This document shows, piece after piece, positions 32,318 to 43,490 of a stretch of DNA of 64,000 nucleotides (position 1 is its first letter; every line of letters begins with the position of its first letter). Below the pieces are notes generated by a model, which was not told where the DNA came from, searched no databases, and saw nothing but the letters and a program-made list of their open reading frames with translations. Source of the stretch: Chionoecetes opilio (Eukaryota > Arthropoda > Malacostraca > Decapoda > Majidae). A program made the position numbers and the translations under genes. The stretch covers positions 455,183 to 519,182 of the forward strand of contig JACEEZ010018148.1 of NCBI GenBank assembly GCA_016584305.1, written 5' to 3'.

Positions 32318-32719
32318 TTATATAAGTTTTTTTTCGGGCACTCCATGCCGCCCCCTCGACAATGCCGCCCTGGGCGATTGCCCATGTCGCCCATGCCTAG
32401 GACCGCCACTGCTGGTGAGTATAATAATCCAAGCTGGAAATGTGAAAATTCATGCTCTCAGGTACGTTTTATTGAAAAGAAAAGACCAAAAGTAAGCATA
32501 ATACCAAACATACTAAACAATTAAGATGCAAAAAATATGGCAGTTTTTTACAATGCACATCAACAGAAATGTATTATGTACTGTAAGTACCTTAGTCTAC
32601 CTATAACCTCATACGTTGAATATACTGTAAATGAATAGCTATGGTATTCAGACATGGGCATGCAAATGCTACATTAAACACAATGGTGATGATACGTTGT
32701 TCATTCGGCAGCAATATAT

Positions 32720-34190
32720 TTAGTGCAGCTTAATCTTACGATTATCATGCCGACTGTCAAATTCATCAACAAAGCAATCTAAATCAATTCCCTCAGCAAT
32801 TGCACTTTCAATCGACAATAGTGCAATGTTACTCAGTCTGTTACTTGTCATAGAATTTCTGAGAAATGTTTTCACTAATTTCATTTTTGAAAAGCTTCTC
32901 TCACATAAAGCGCTGGTACCAGGAGGAGTTACGGCTATCAACAATAACTTGTATACAAACAGTCAAATGAAGCCTTGTAAGGACATATGAGTGATCGGAA
33001 TTGTGCGATTGATGTAGGTTGTTCAGATTTTTTCATGAGTACTTTTGTCACTAGAGGTATCTCATGTTTTAAATCACTTTGATTGACTGAGTATGCAACT
33101 GCAAATGCCTTCAAATTTTCTTCAGACAAGAATGTCTGTCCTCCAGGACAGAGAGCTGAAATACCACAGAAAATCGCAGATGAGCGTTTGGAAAAACGAC
33201 AGTCTAATTCGCTAACCAGACCTAATCAGACCCAGTCTGATACTTCATACAAGATGCTGCTGTGCTGCAAGTGACTTTAGTCACGTGTTCAGATCTTTGA
33301 CCGGTTGTTTCCAGCACGATGAATTCATCAAGTTGTCGAGGCTTTCTTCTCCGACTCCTATTAATTAATGGTGAAATGCAGCATTTCTTACAGAGTTTCC
33401 TAACCTTCTCAGAGTACTGCTCGATCAAGTTGAAGTTTCGCATATCAGCTAAATTTTCGCTGAGCGAGGAAATGAGCTTGACTGCTTTTCCTAGGTCTGC
33501 TGGTTTGTCCTGTAGCTGCTGTGATACTTAATTAATTTTCCAAGAATTTCCGAGAAAAAATGCAGTAAGTAAACAAACTCTGCGTCTATCTGCGCAAGTA
33601 TACCTCGAGCGGATACAGCTCGAGATCCGGTGAGATCATTCATTCATTGAATGAATCATGAATCATCATGAATTGAATCATCATGAATTCAGCAGTGTCA
33701 TCAGCAGAAGTCTCCTTCAGGAGTCTTATTATGCATTCCAGCCGCAGCAAAACGTTTTCACATGAGGTGGTGCGACACCACCACCGTGTGCTACTGAGAT
33801 GTTGCAGTTCTCGTGCTTGTTCTTCAGGAAACATTTCATGCTGTATAGAAAGGAACTTTTCGTGAACTACAGAGTTCCTCGCGAATATATAGAGTTCTTC
33901 AAGCAGACTAAAGAATTCAGCTGCTTGAGGCACATACTTTGCAGCATTGATCAAAACCAAATTGAGCTGTGTCCGTAGCAGTGTACATAATAGGCAAAAG
34001 GAGCTTTATCACGAATGCGTTTCTGAACACCACTGAATCCTCCACTCATGACTGATGCTCCATCAAATCCTAAGCCTACAAGTAAAGACTTGTAATCCAA
34101 TCCCAATTGTAATCCAATCCAAATGTAAATAAACATATGAGCATGAAAAGAACCTCTATCAAAATATGAGAAAACAGATGTATCAACTAT
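32720..34190 (-). pseudogene. hAT transposase, ZMYM1-like, frameshifted
   Basis: Minus-strand pieces in order: 'GLGFDGASVMSGGFSGVQKR' (first catalytic Asp region, about 34020-34080), then 'YYVHCYGH'. After a frameshift comes 'LINAAKYVPQAAEFFSLLEE' with 'LSSTRWWCR' (the RW motif). Further downstream are a 'RNFNLIEQYSEKVRKL' region and the C-terminal dimerisation block 'TSALCERSFSKMKLVKTFLRN' (about 32870-32930). This is the layout of hAT transposases of the ZMYM1-like/DUF4371 type. At least four frame changes are present. A hAT terminus at 34475 may be its 5' end, and the other end is not identified. Confidence 0.8.
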
Positions 34191-34375
34191 GTAGTGAAAG
34201 TAATTAATAATATTAATAATAATAGTAATGATAATAATAGTGATAATAATAATGATAATAACAATAATTATTATTGTTATTTTTATTATTGTAAGCAGTA
34301 GTACCAACTTCTGTTATCGCGGTAGCGGTAGTGAGTTGTGCTTGGCGGCGGCCTCTGCGACCAGTTTGCCACGGG

Positions 34376-34475
34376 GCCACGATCGTGGCTTGAAAGTGGG
34401 GGGGCCAAGCAGGGGGCAAGCCTAAAATCTGTGGGGGCCATGGCCCCCCCTGACCCCCCCGTAGAACCGCCACTG
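34376..34475 (-). mobile_element. hAT terminal region
   Basis: The right end GTAGAACCGCCACTG reads on the minus strand as CAGTGGCGGTTCTAC, followed by a GC-rich subterminal stretch. It probably belongs to the ZMYM1-like transposase element at its left. A partner terminus with the same sequence was not found. Confidence 0.55.
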
Positions 34476-34477
34476 TT

Positions 34478-34700
<223 letters not shown>

Positions 34701-34882
34701 TGTTCTTATTTTATGGTATACACAACAATCACACTTTTTTACACACGACTTCTTATTCTATACACAAAAAAATATTGAATCCTTAAATTACATACCGACG
34801 GAGGAAACATTTTGTTATCTTCTCATGTGTCGTAGAAATTCTAAAAAAATAATGACGTAATTTTTTTTCACACGAGCAGCGA

Positions 34883-35152
34883 CAAGTTATGGCAAAACCC
34901 CTCAAATAACAGACAAGACAGGAACCATTTATATCCTGAATCTAATCCTTACATTCTGTGGGTTTCATCTTCACCTTCGCCACCACCACCGGCCTCTGCG
35001 TCTCCTCCAAGGTGATCATCGTGTTGGTGTTCCTCTGTGTCGGCATTACGGGCTACTACGCCATCGAGGTTATAGAGAGGCTCGGAGGCTTAAAGAAGGA
35101 TGGTAAGGGAGAGGTGGTGCCTCTAGACAGGCTGCTGATGAGGAACTACTGA
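34883..35152 (+). CDS. Candidate terminal exon of a small membrane protein
   Basis: The sequence is GC-rich and protein-like, unlike its surroundings. It has a T-run and CACACGAGCAG as possible acceptor, then an open frame with a hydrophobic stretch ('GTIYILNLILTFCGF'). A one-base slip near the GGGTTTC at 34960 leads into a second frame with 'FIFTFATTTGLCVSS' and 'KVIIVLVFLCVGITGYYAIE'. It ends with a charged C-terminus ('DRLLMRNY') and TGA. Two membrane segments joined by a short Thr-rich turn are plausible. The slip may be a mutation or a sequencing error. Together with the candidate exons at 28995-29300 it may form one host gene, but no link is proven. Confidence 0.4.
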
Positions 35153-35174
35153 GTGTGTGGACATAGCACCTCAA

Positions 35175-35375
35175 TACTAACATAAGAACATAAGAACATA
35201 AGAAAATAAGGAAGCTACAAGAGGCCGTGAGACAGAACAAGAAGTAATGGATAGGTAGGTAGAACAGAGGGTAGAACAAGAAGTAACGGATTTAAGCTGG
35301 AAAAGCGTAGATTTAAAAAGGAAATAGGTAAAAACTGGTTCACAAATAGGGTGGTAACTATTTCCAAAGGTGTCT
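35175..35375. mobile_element. CR1-like LINE fragments (tail and C-terminal coding)
   Basis: CATAAGAACATAAGAACATA (35181) is the reverse complement of a LINE tail, (TTCTTATG)n, also seen on the plus strand at 56415 and 60525. Next to it, plus-strand 'NGFKLEKRRFKKEIGKNWFT' (about 35285-35350) is a fragment of a LINE RT C-terminus and matches 58290-58330. Confidence 0.65.
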
Positions 35376-35539
35376 ATATTGTTTCATTAATAACAATACG
35401 GATATGTTTACTTATTTTTTGTGTGCATATGTCAGTTCTCATTGTCATATTACACACACACACACTATCAGGGAACTACTGAGTGGGCAATGGTTGTTTA
35501 ACACGGTGAGACGAGAGGAATAAAAGAAAAAAAAGAAGC

Positions 35540-35940
35540 ATGTGAAAAAGTTGGAGAGGATACAGAGAATGGCAACAAAGATGGTACCAGAGCTAGAAGA
35601 GCTTTCTTATGAGGAAAGGTTGAAGGAAATAAAGTTACCAACACTTGAGCAGAGAAGAGAAAGAAGAGACTTAATACAATTTTTAAGCTGATAACTAAGA
35701 TGGAAGAAACAGAAAATGAGAGACTACTGACTCGGAAACAAAGAGAAGGTCAATACACAAGAGGACATACAAAACAACTAGGAATAGGGAGATGTCTGAA
35801 CAACATAAAGAAGTACAGCTTCCTTCATAGAAATGTAGAAGTTTGGAATGGACTAAATGAGGAGGTGATATCGGCAAAGAATATGCACCAGTTGAAAGAA
35901 AGACTGGATAAATGTAGATACGGAGACGGGACCACATGAG
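35540..35940 (+). pseudogene. LINE RT C-terminal fragment (CR1/L2-like)
   Basis: The plus-strand frame reads 'VKKLERIQRMATKMVPELEE', 'LSYEERLKEIKLPTLEQRRE', then after one frame change 'FKLITKM', ending with 'FLHRNVEVWNGLNEEVI' and 'LKERLDKC' before TGA at 35937-35939. The endings 'NVWNGL..EVI.A' and '..F+..LD' are the standard C-terminus of CR1/L2-type reverse transcriptases. 5'-truncated. Confidence 0.75.
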
Positions 35941-35969
35941 TGTAGCTCAGGCTCTGTAAAACACAACTA

Positions 35970-36275
35970 TTATAGCGCCTGTATACAAACGCGAGGCTGA
36001 CATGTTCTGGCTACGAATCTGTGGGCCCTGGTTCGAATCCCGGCCAGGGCAAGTCGGCGGCAAGCCCAAAAGCTGTTCTTTCTCCCTTTCGGGTTTGATA
36101 AATAGGTACCTGGGAAACCTGGGGAAGGTAACTGTGGTAACCCGGATGTCACACTAGCCCTGTGTCCCGGGGTAGCAGATTGTCACCCACCACAGGATCA
36201 AAGGCTAATGCCACGGAGATGAGCACCGAGGCCATGCGCAGCTTAGCGTATGCCCCCATCTTTACCTTTTACTTA
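35970..36275 (+). mobile_element. tRNA-derived SINE (family 2)
   Basis: The B box GGTTCGAATCCCGGCC lies at about 36030-36045 in a tRNA-like head. The body carries GATAAATAGGTACCTGGG and TGCCACGGAGATGAGCACCG. A truncated relative lies at 26345-26505. It ends in CCCCATCTTTACCTTTT. Confidence 0.8.
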
Positions 36276-36327
36276 TGTTCCTTTACGTAATTTCATGTTA
36301 CTTATGTGTGTGTATGTGTGTGTGTGT

Positions 36328-36359
<32 letters not shown>

Positions 36360-36361
36360 AT

Positions 36362-36655
36362 TAATTTATGTAGTTGTATTTTACAGGGCCAGAGCGACGC
36401 TCGTATGGCCCCGTCTCCATATCAACATTTTTATCATTCATCCTTAGTTTTTAGTGTTGGCCGAAGCCACCACCCCGAGAGGCGGGTCACAAACTCCCGG
36501 CTAACACCCGGTACCCATTCACTGCTGGGTGGACAAGGGCTCGGGTTTTTAAGAAGACCGCCCGTCTGCCTTCGCTCCGCCCGGGGATCGAACCCGGGAC
36601 TTCTCGGTTGTGAGCCGAGCGTGCTAACCCTTGCACTACGAAGTTCCCCGGAGTG
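36362..36655 (-). mobile_element. tRNA-derived SINE (family 1), copy 2
   Basis: The minus-strand tRNA-like head has GGGTTCGATCCCC (about 36582-36594) and a GTTAGCACGCTCGG A-box region. It is sandwiched between (GT)n runs (36305-36360 and 36654-36679). Confidence 0.88.
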
Positions 36656-36689
36656 TGTGTGTGTGTGTGTGTGTGTGTATTCATCTATT

Positions 36690-36968
36690 CATCTAGTTGT
36701 ATTTTACGGGGCCAGAGCAACGCTCGTATGGCCCCGTCTCCATATCATAATTTTTATCATTCATCCTTAGTGCTTTGTGTTGGCCGAAGCCAGCACCCGG
36801 AGAGCAGGTCACAAACCCCGGCTAACACCCGGTACCCATTCACTGCTGGGTGGACAGGGGCTCGGGTTTTAAGGAAACAGCCCATCTGTTTTCCGCTCCG
36901 CCCGGGGATCGAACCCGGGACTTCTCGGTTGTGAATCGAGCGTGCTAACCACTACACTACGGAGTACC

Positions 36969-36970
<2 letters not shown>
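36690..36970 (-). mobile_element. tRNA-derived SINE (family 1), copy 3
   Basis: It has the same structure and orientation as copy 2. The head is the best preserved, reading GTAGTGTAGTGGTTAGCACG as A box (minus strand near 36943-36962) and GGGTTCGATCCCC as B box. It is followed by (GT)n at 36971-37050. Confidence 0.9.

Positions 36971-37048
<78 letters not shown>
36971..37048. repeat. (GT)n microsatellite
   Basis: A pure (GT)n run abuts the SINE head. Confidence 0.98.
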
Positions 37049-37049
<1 letters not shown>

Positions 37050-37052
<3 letters not shown>

Positions 37053-37990
37053 ATTCATGCCTTACTTAATCATCTCATATTTCACGAGAACAACAATTGA
37101 ATTAGTCACTTAATCCCACTCAAGTCATATACATCACAATACTTAATACAAACAAACACTGGTCTCAAATGATGCAAAAAAATTGATATAATGTAAATAC
37201 TTAAATATAAATCAATCATTATTACGGCTCTTTATTTTTCTTCTTTTTTTCAATTATTATTGCGGCTCCTTTTTTCCTTTTTTTTCCAATAATTATTGTC
37301 TTTTTTTTTTTTTTTTTTTTTTTTGGGGGGGGGGGAAATAAAAATATGAATACTTAAATATCAATCAATCATAATATAGCTCCTTTTTGGGGGAAGGGAG
37401 TCTTAATTCGCATGTTCATAGATTTTACGAATATACACAAAAATCTGTCACAATGTAACGATTAAGGAATTTTACATTTTTCATCTATTTCTACCATGCT
37501 ATGTAACGACTGTACGAATGAACTATTATAATAACGCACATATGAAATCATATTGTGAGTATGTAATAAACTACACAAATAAAACATGTATATAACCTTG
37601 TGTCTTTAATTACAAGGCTGTGTTTACTTCCGTCAACTCGTCCTAAACCCTTCACGCACAGATCTTTCCTTTGCTATAAAAACTTGTATGTTGTCGAACC
37701 ATAAAATTACGGAAAGTCACTTAATATACCCAATTCGTTAGTGGAAAAGGATACTAAACAGGTCATATCTATAAAATATTGCTTATATCCACTAAAATCG
37801 TCTAATGGTGCCCAAATTACAATGGAAATTATGATCTGGGTCTCAAGGGGTTAAGACTGACTCGTAAGAACATAAGACTTGGTAGACTTAACGAAAACCA
37901 AAGTGAAAACCTAATTTATATGTTGAATAGACTAACCAAACAAAATTTTATCACACTAAGATAAAAAAAGACTAAAATCTTCAATAGTTA
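37050..37990. other. AT-rich interval, no gene seen
   Basis: It contains homopolymer runs (T-run then G-run at 37303-37336) and a duplicated short block (TATTACGGCTC / TATTGCGGCTC, 37220-37270). No convincing open frame or RNA gene. If the 47-nt modules are exons, this could be intron. Confidence 0.6.
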
Positions 37991-37995
37991 CTTAC

Positions 37996-38042
37996 CAGCT
38001 CTATACACAGTGGCTGCAACAGACGTGCCTTCAACACTAGAC
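37996..38042 (-). other. 47-nt micro-exon-like module, copy 3
   Basis: On the minus strand, TTTTTTCAG precedes GTCTAGTGTTGAAGGCACGT... and the module ends before GTAAGTAACT. Length is 47, and the core is identical to copies 1 and 4 over GGCACGTCTGTTGCAGCCAC. Downstream intron-like sequence CTATTGAAGATTTTAGTCT parallels copy 2. Confidence 0.5.
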
Positions 38043-38240
38043 CTGAAAAAATAAGACAGAAATATTAACAAACGTGTCACCAACATGTCCCCTTCTAAAA
38101 AAAAAAAAAAAAAATGATAATAATAAATAAAAATAAATACAAGATAAAAAAAATGCTAACACTCATTCCCCCCAAAAACAATTAACACTTCTATGGCAGA
38201 TAATTATTTACCTTTAATACCTAACCTTTGTACCTAACAT

Positions 38241-38274
38241 CGTGGCCACCTGAGATGACATCTCGGTGGCCACG
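38241..38274. other. Strong hairpin between modules 3 and 4
   Basis: CGTGGCCACC and GGTGGCCACG pair perfectly around TGAGATGACATCTC, itself nearly self-complementary (GAGATG/CATCTC). The stem is about 15-16 bp with a minimal loop. It lies in the interval that would be the intron between two 47-nt modules. It could be a small palindromic insertion or a structured splicing element. Confidence 0.7.
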
Positions 38275-38317
38275 CTAACATTCAATGATAATAATAAAAA
38301 AATAAACATGTACTTAC

Positions 38318-38364
38318 CAGATCCATATACAGTGGCTGCAACAGACGTGCCTTCAACACCAAAC
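38318..38364 (-). other. 47-nt micro-exon-like module, copy 4
   Basis: TTTTTTCAG, then GTTTGGTGTTGAAGGCACGT..., ending before GTAAGTACA. Length 47. A further unit near 38605 keeps the flanks (ATTTACTTA, AAAATGTTAACACTCATC) but has lost the core. Confidence 0.5.
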
Positions 38365-38691
38365 CTGAAAAAATACACAGAAATATTAACAAAAGTGTTG
38401 CTAACATGAAAACAAATATATATAGTGATTATTTTTTTTTTCTATGAGGAAAACATTTTTATTTATATATTTTGTATTTCCACCATATATTTTTTCATCA
38501 TATTAGTAATCTATTAATTTTTGTTGTTAATGTTTAATACACTAACTCAACTAATCATTATCACTTAAGAATAAAACAGACTAAAATCATAAATATTTAC
38601 TTATCATACATACCAACATACACACACACCCCAACGAAAATAAATAACCTTGGTGATAAAAAAAATGTTAACACTCATCTCCCCAAAACAA

Positions 38692-39277
38692 TCTATAATA
38701 ATATAAGCGAAAGTGTGTCTGTCTGTCTGTCTGTCTGTCTGTGTGTGTGTGTGTGTGTGTGTGGTATAGGTTCCGCCTCCCGTGACCCAATCCCATCATA
38801 TGGCACATTTTTGGAACCAGGTCGACCAGGGGAAGGTTTTAAGCCCACTTATGAGATGATCCGATCACTTTTTTTTTTTTTTTTTTTAGCAGCCTATTAG
38901 CGAAAATTGTGAACAAAAGTGGGTTGCGAGAATTGAGGAAACCTTGATGTAGTAGGGTGATGGGTAATGGGTGAGTGAATGGGTGGGGTGATGGGTAATG
39001 GGTGTGGGGTGATGAGTGAGTGAATGTGTGGGGGCTGATGGGTTGGGGGTGATGGGTGATGGGTGAGGGAATGGGTGGGGGGTGATGGGTAATGGGTGAG
39101 TGAATGGATGTGTGGTGATGGGTAATGGGTGAGTGAATGGGTGGGGGGTGATGGGTAATGGGTGAGTGAATGGGTGGGGGGTGATGGGTAATGGGTGAGT
39201 GAATGGGTGGGGGGAATACATACATTTCTACATCCATGATTTCAGAAAAGTTAGAAGGGGCTATCTGGAGAGTCCGC
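38692..39277 (+). mobile_element. Non-autonomous Helitron, copy B (3'-truncated)
   Basis: It starts with TCTATAATAATATAAGCG after an A, as expected for a Helitron 5' end. It continues through (GTCT)n, AACCAGGTCGACCAGGGGAA, a T-run and the TGATGGGTAATGGGTG minisatellite. It stops at GGAGAGTCCG, where copy C begins directly. The hairpin and CTAG end are missing. Head-to-tail joining of Helitrons is a known product of rolling-circle transposition. Confidence 0.8.
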
Positions 39278-40059
39278 TATAATAATATAAGCGAAAGTGT
39301 GTCTGTCTGTCTGTCTGTGTGTGTGTGTGTGTGTGTGTGGTATAGGTTCCGCCCCCCGTGGCGCAATCCCATCATATGGCACATTTTTGGAACCAGGTCG
39401 ACCAGGGGAAGGTTTTAAGCCCACTTATGAGATGCTCCGATAACTTTTTTTTTTTTTTTTTTTTAGCAGCCTATTAGAGAGAATTGTGAAACAAAAGTGG
39501 GTTGCGAGAATGGGCCCCAGACATAACTACGTCACGGTTTGTTTACATCGGTGCATTGTGGGGATAAGGCGGGGTCGCCGCGGGTGGACCTACGAAGGGA
39601 AAACTACGGCGATGGAAGAATTTCGAGTTATTTTGCGCGAAATTGATATTCCAGGTGCTATATTACTGTGCTCTCTTCTCGCTGACAACACTATAGAGAA
39701 GACCTGAGGTAATGGCTGATGTGCAGAGGCTTCTAAACCAAGAAAACAGAGTCATAACAGAGCCTCGTCAAAAGGTAAGCAGCTGGTAGGTACGTAATGT
39801 GTCCCTACTACTTGCTTACTTCTTAATGAGACTCTGCTGTGACTGTTTTCCTGGTTTAGAAGCCTCTGCACATCAACCATCACCTCAGGTCTTCTCTATG
39901 TTGTCAGCGAGCACGGAAATATAGCACTTGGAATATCAATTTCGCCCAAAACTACTCGAAATTTTTTCATCGTCGTAGTCTTCTCTTTGTAGGTTGTACA
40001 TATTCATGGTTATGATAGTATTAAAATACGTTATTAATTGAGTTCCTTTTGTTGTCTTT

Positions 40060-41225
40060 TCTCATAATAAGTAGGGTATTATTCTAGTGTTTGCCCATAC
40101 TCCCCCTCTCCCATAAAACAAGTTTGGGGGACCTGGGGGAATGCGGGATTTTTGGCTGGGGTACAAAATATGCATCGCAACCACATAGTTTTTGAGTTAG
40201 AGGTGTTGTAAAAATTGCCTAGATCTAGGGAAAATTCATTGGATTTCTTCTGAGTCCAGAGACGTGAACCTGACGATCCTCACAGAATGATGACCGAAGT
40301 GTCGAGAACACCCCCAACCCCCCGCTAGGAGGTTAGGTTAAGGTAGGTTATATTTGGTTAGGTTAAGGTAGGTTATATTTGGTTAGGTTATATTTGGTTA
40401 GGTTAGGTTTGGTTAGATTTGGTTTGGTTAGATTTGGTTAGGTTAGATTTGGTTAGGTTAACTTAGGTTATATTTGGTTAGGTTAGGTCAATTTTGGTTA
40501 GGCAAATTTCTCTAGATATAAGGTAATTACCCTAGATCTAGGGAATTTTACCCCCCATACACAACTTTTAAATAATGTGTTTCCGACGCATAATTGTTCC
40601 CCACCGAAAACCCCGCATTCCCACAGGTCTCCAAACTTGGTTTGGTAAACTTGGGGGAAGTGGGAGAGTATGGGCAAACACTATAATTTTATATGTGGGG
40701 TTTAATATTTAATGTGGGGTTTTCGGGTGGGGAACAAATTATGCGTCGGAAACACATAATTTAAGAGTTGTGTATGGGTGGTAAAATTTCCTGGATTAGG
40801 GTAATTACCTTATATCTAGAGAAATTTGCCTAACCAAAATTAACCTAACCTAACCAAATATAACCTAAGCTAACCTAACCAAATCTAATCAAACCTAACC
40901 TAACCAAATCTAACCTGCCCTAACCTAACCAAATCTAACCTAACCTTCTAGCGGGGGGTTGGGGGTGTTCTCGACACTTCGGTCATCATTCTGTGAGGAT
41001 CGTCTGGTTCACATGTCTCTGGACTCAGAAGAAATCCAATGAATTTTCCCTAGATCTAGGCAATTTTTACAACACCCCTAACTCAAAAACTATGTGGTTG
41101 CGACGCATATTTTGTACCCCAGCCAAAAAGCCCGCATTCCCCCAGCCCCCCCGCATTCCCCCCAGCAGGTCCCCAAGCTTGTTTTGGGGAGAGGGGAAGT
41201 ATGGGCAAACGTGCACTAGAATAAT
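40060..41225. repeat. Inner palindrome with AGGTT/AACCT arms
   Basis: The sequence is symmetrical about 40690. TTTGGCTGGGGTACAAAATA (40151) pairs with TATTTTGTACCCCAGCCAAA (41108), and CTAGATCTAGGGAAAATTCA (40222) pairs with the copy at 41039. GGTTAGGTTA-type repeats (40330-40500) pair with AACCTAACC repeats (40845-40945). An extra half-copy runs to 41450. No coding sequence. Confidence 0.8.
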
Positions 41226-41451
41226 ACCGGGAATTTTACCCCCTATACACAACTCTTAAATTATGTGTTTCCAACGCATAATTTGTTCCCCACCCGAAAA
41301 CCCCGCATTCCCACAGGTCCCCAAACTTGTTTGGGGGAAGTGGGAGAGTATGGGCAAACACTAGAATTTTACCAAATTCCCTAGATCTAGGGTAATTACC
41401 TTATATCTAGAGAAATTTGCCTAACCAAAACTAAACTACCTAACCTAACCT

Positions 41452-41843
41452 TGTAGCGATTAAAGTAGTCACCCCTTTCAGTCTCCATGTTTCCGTTCTC
41501 TGCCAGTGCGGTCTATAACAGAGAATCAGCGTAGCACGGGGACTATTCTATTTTGTAGTCTTCAATAATTGTTATTGTAATTATCATGTGTTTGCACTGT
41601 TATCAGCTTATCAATATAATCAATTATATACAACGTGTCACCAGCAATATATACTGGAAATATCTTTGGTGAAACTCGCATGTCTTGGCGAGTTTTACAT
41701 ACACCTTGAAAATCACCATTTATGAAACCTGAAATTTTGTATATATACTCCAGATTTTATGCAATAAAAGGAACCTGAACTGACAAAATGAGTATCCTTC
41801 ATTCCAGTTCAACCATAAGCTATGAACACTCCACCTAGTTACA
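41452..41843 (+). repeat. 5' LTR of element B
   Basis: It contains a TATATATACTCC stretch and, about 20 nt later, the poly(A) signal AATAAA (41763), giving a plausible U3/R arrangement. Confidence 0.9.
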
Positions 41844-42164
41844 AATGGTGACCCCGGAGTGTAGCTAATGGTTCCTAGGTGGCTTAAACTGGTGCTGTCC
41901 ATCTCGGCATAGAAATACAATTTCTATGCTTTGCTGGACACAAGAGCACACCTCTCCTAGTCGTGGGACCTGCGTCTTCGGAAGCATTCGTCCCATTGCT
42001 CCCGCTGTATATTCCTAGCCTCCAGCTTCACTGGTGATCGCTAGGGTGAAAGCGGGATAGGGAGAAGTACACGTATACGTGTAGCCGCCACCTAGTCAGG
42101 TTTCCTACCCAAACCCCGGCACCTTCTGTGCCTTCCTCAGGGCATTTTTGCCCTCAGACGCCTT

Positions 42165-42510
42165 ACTGCGTCCTCAGCGGCCTATGCGCATTCAGCGCGG
42201 CCACTACCCCGCCAGGCGCCTCACTGCGTCCTCAGCAGCCTATGCGCATTCAGCGCGGCCACTGCCCCGTCAGATGCCTTACTGCGTCCTCAGGCCTATG
42301 CGCATTCAGCGCGGCTACTGCCCCTTCACACGGCTCACCGTGTCTTCAGCGGCCTTATGCGCATTTAGCGCGGGCCCTGCTTCCTCCGAGGCCTCACTGC
42401 GGCCTATGCGCATTTAGCGCGGCCGCTGCCCCCCTCCAGACGGCTCACCGCGTCCTCAGCCGCCTTATGCGTGTTTAGCGCGGGCCCTGCTTCCTCAAAC
42501 GCCTCAGTGG
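42165..42510. repeat. Minisatellite CCTATGCGCATTCAGCGCGG in element B
   Basis: About six units of 55-62 bp alternate CCTATGCGCATTCAGCGCGGCC with TCACTGCGTCCTCAG. The plus strand stays open in two frames ('AYAHSARP', 'MRIQRGHC'). These could be a degenerate gag-like frame but look like repeat translation. Confidence 0.85.
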
Positions 42511-42839
42511 CCTATATGCACTCAGCGCAACCACTCCACCCTCTGACGCCTCCTTGCGCCCTCAGCACGACCTCACGCGCATTCTGCGCAGCCCCTCGGT
42601 GTTATTGAATCGCTCCACGGCCGCCGCTCGCCGCCCTATGGATTACCAGCCCTGTGGATTACTCAACCCTCAGCCCCACAGTGTTAAAGTGACTCGCTCC
42701 ACGGCCGCCGCTCGCCGCCCTATGGATTACTCATCGCCCTGTGGATTACTCACCGCCCTGTGGATTACTCACCACCCTGTGGATTACTCACCGCCCTTTG
42801 GATTACTCACCGCCCTGTGGATTACTCATCACCAGGCTG

Positions 42840-43375
42840 CAACACTACCAGGCGGCAACACTGCCATGGCGCAACACTGCCACGCCCGCACACAAGCCGG
42901 CGGCACCACTGCCATGGCGCAACACTGCCACGCCCGCGACTCACAGCCGGCGGCACCACTGCCATGGCGGTAACACTGCCACGCCCGCAACACTGCCGGC
43001 GGCACCACTGCCATGGCGTCAACACTGCCACGCCCGCGACTCACTGCCGGCGGCACCACTGCCATGGCCGCAACACTGCCACGCCCGCACACAAGCCGGC
43101 GGCACCACTGCCATGGCGCAACACTGCCACGCCCGCACACAAGCCGGCGGCACCACTGCCATGGCCGCAACACTGCCACGCCCGCACACAAGCCGGCGCA
43201 CCATGCCAATGGCCGCACACTGCCACGCCCGCACACAAGCCGGCGGCACACTGCCATGGCCGCAACACTGCCACGCCCGCACACAAGCCGGCGGCACCAC
43301 TGCCATGGCGGTAATACTGCCACGCCCGCACACAGCCGGCGGCACCACTGCCATGGCGGCAACACTGCCAAGCCA
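42840..43375. repeat. Minisatellite GGCACCACTGCCATGGC in element B
   Basis: About ten units of 47-60 bp combine GGCGGCACCACTGCCATGGC, GCAACACTGCCACGCCCGC and ACACAAGCCGGC. It is preceded at 42640-42830 by a short TGTGGATTACTCACCGCCC repeat. Multiple antisense and sense frames are open and none resembles a known protein. Confidence 0.9.
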
Positions 43376-43490
43376 GCAACTGGTCACCACAGCCCTCCAC
43401 GTCAACCCCACCAAACTCTACCAAAGTCATCCAACACCAACTTCTACCAAAGTCTCGTTCCTCTTCCCGCGTCACTAGGGGGGGGGGTAC

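Larger units (their letters stand above)
29301..32411. mobile_element. hAT-ended element carrying a THAP-domain fragment
   Basis: The termini CAGTGGCGGTCCTGGC and, at the right on the other strand, CAGTGGCGGTCCTAGGC agree in 16 of 17 positions and are hAT-like. The 8-bp flanks (CCGGCTAC and CTGGTGAG) agree at only half the positions, so the ends may have been altered or the element shuffled. Inside are a THAP-domain open frame, a (CA)n run, a 17-bp minisatellite, a small minus-strand open frame and a 270-bp MITE. No complete transposase was found. Confidence 0.65.

Noticed and set aside
36028..36050. A functional tRNA gene suggested by a good B box
   Set aside because: No complete cloverleaf or acceptor stem. 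The same sequence extends into a SINE body with a truncated copy elsewhere.
42829..43371. Long antisense Cys/Trp/Val-rich frames
   Set aside because: They are products of the GCCATGGC minisatellite in LTR element B. Sense and antisense are equally open.
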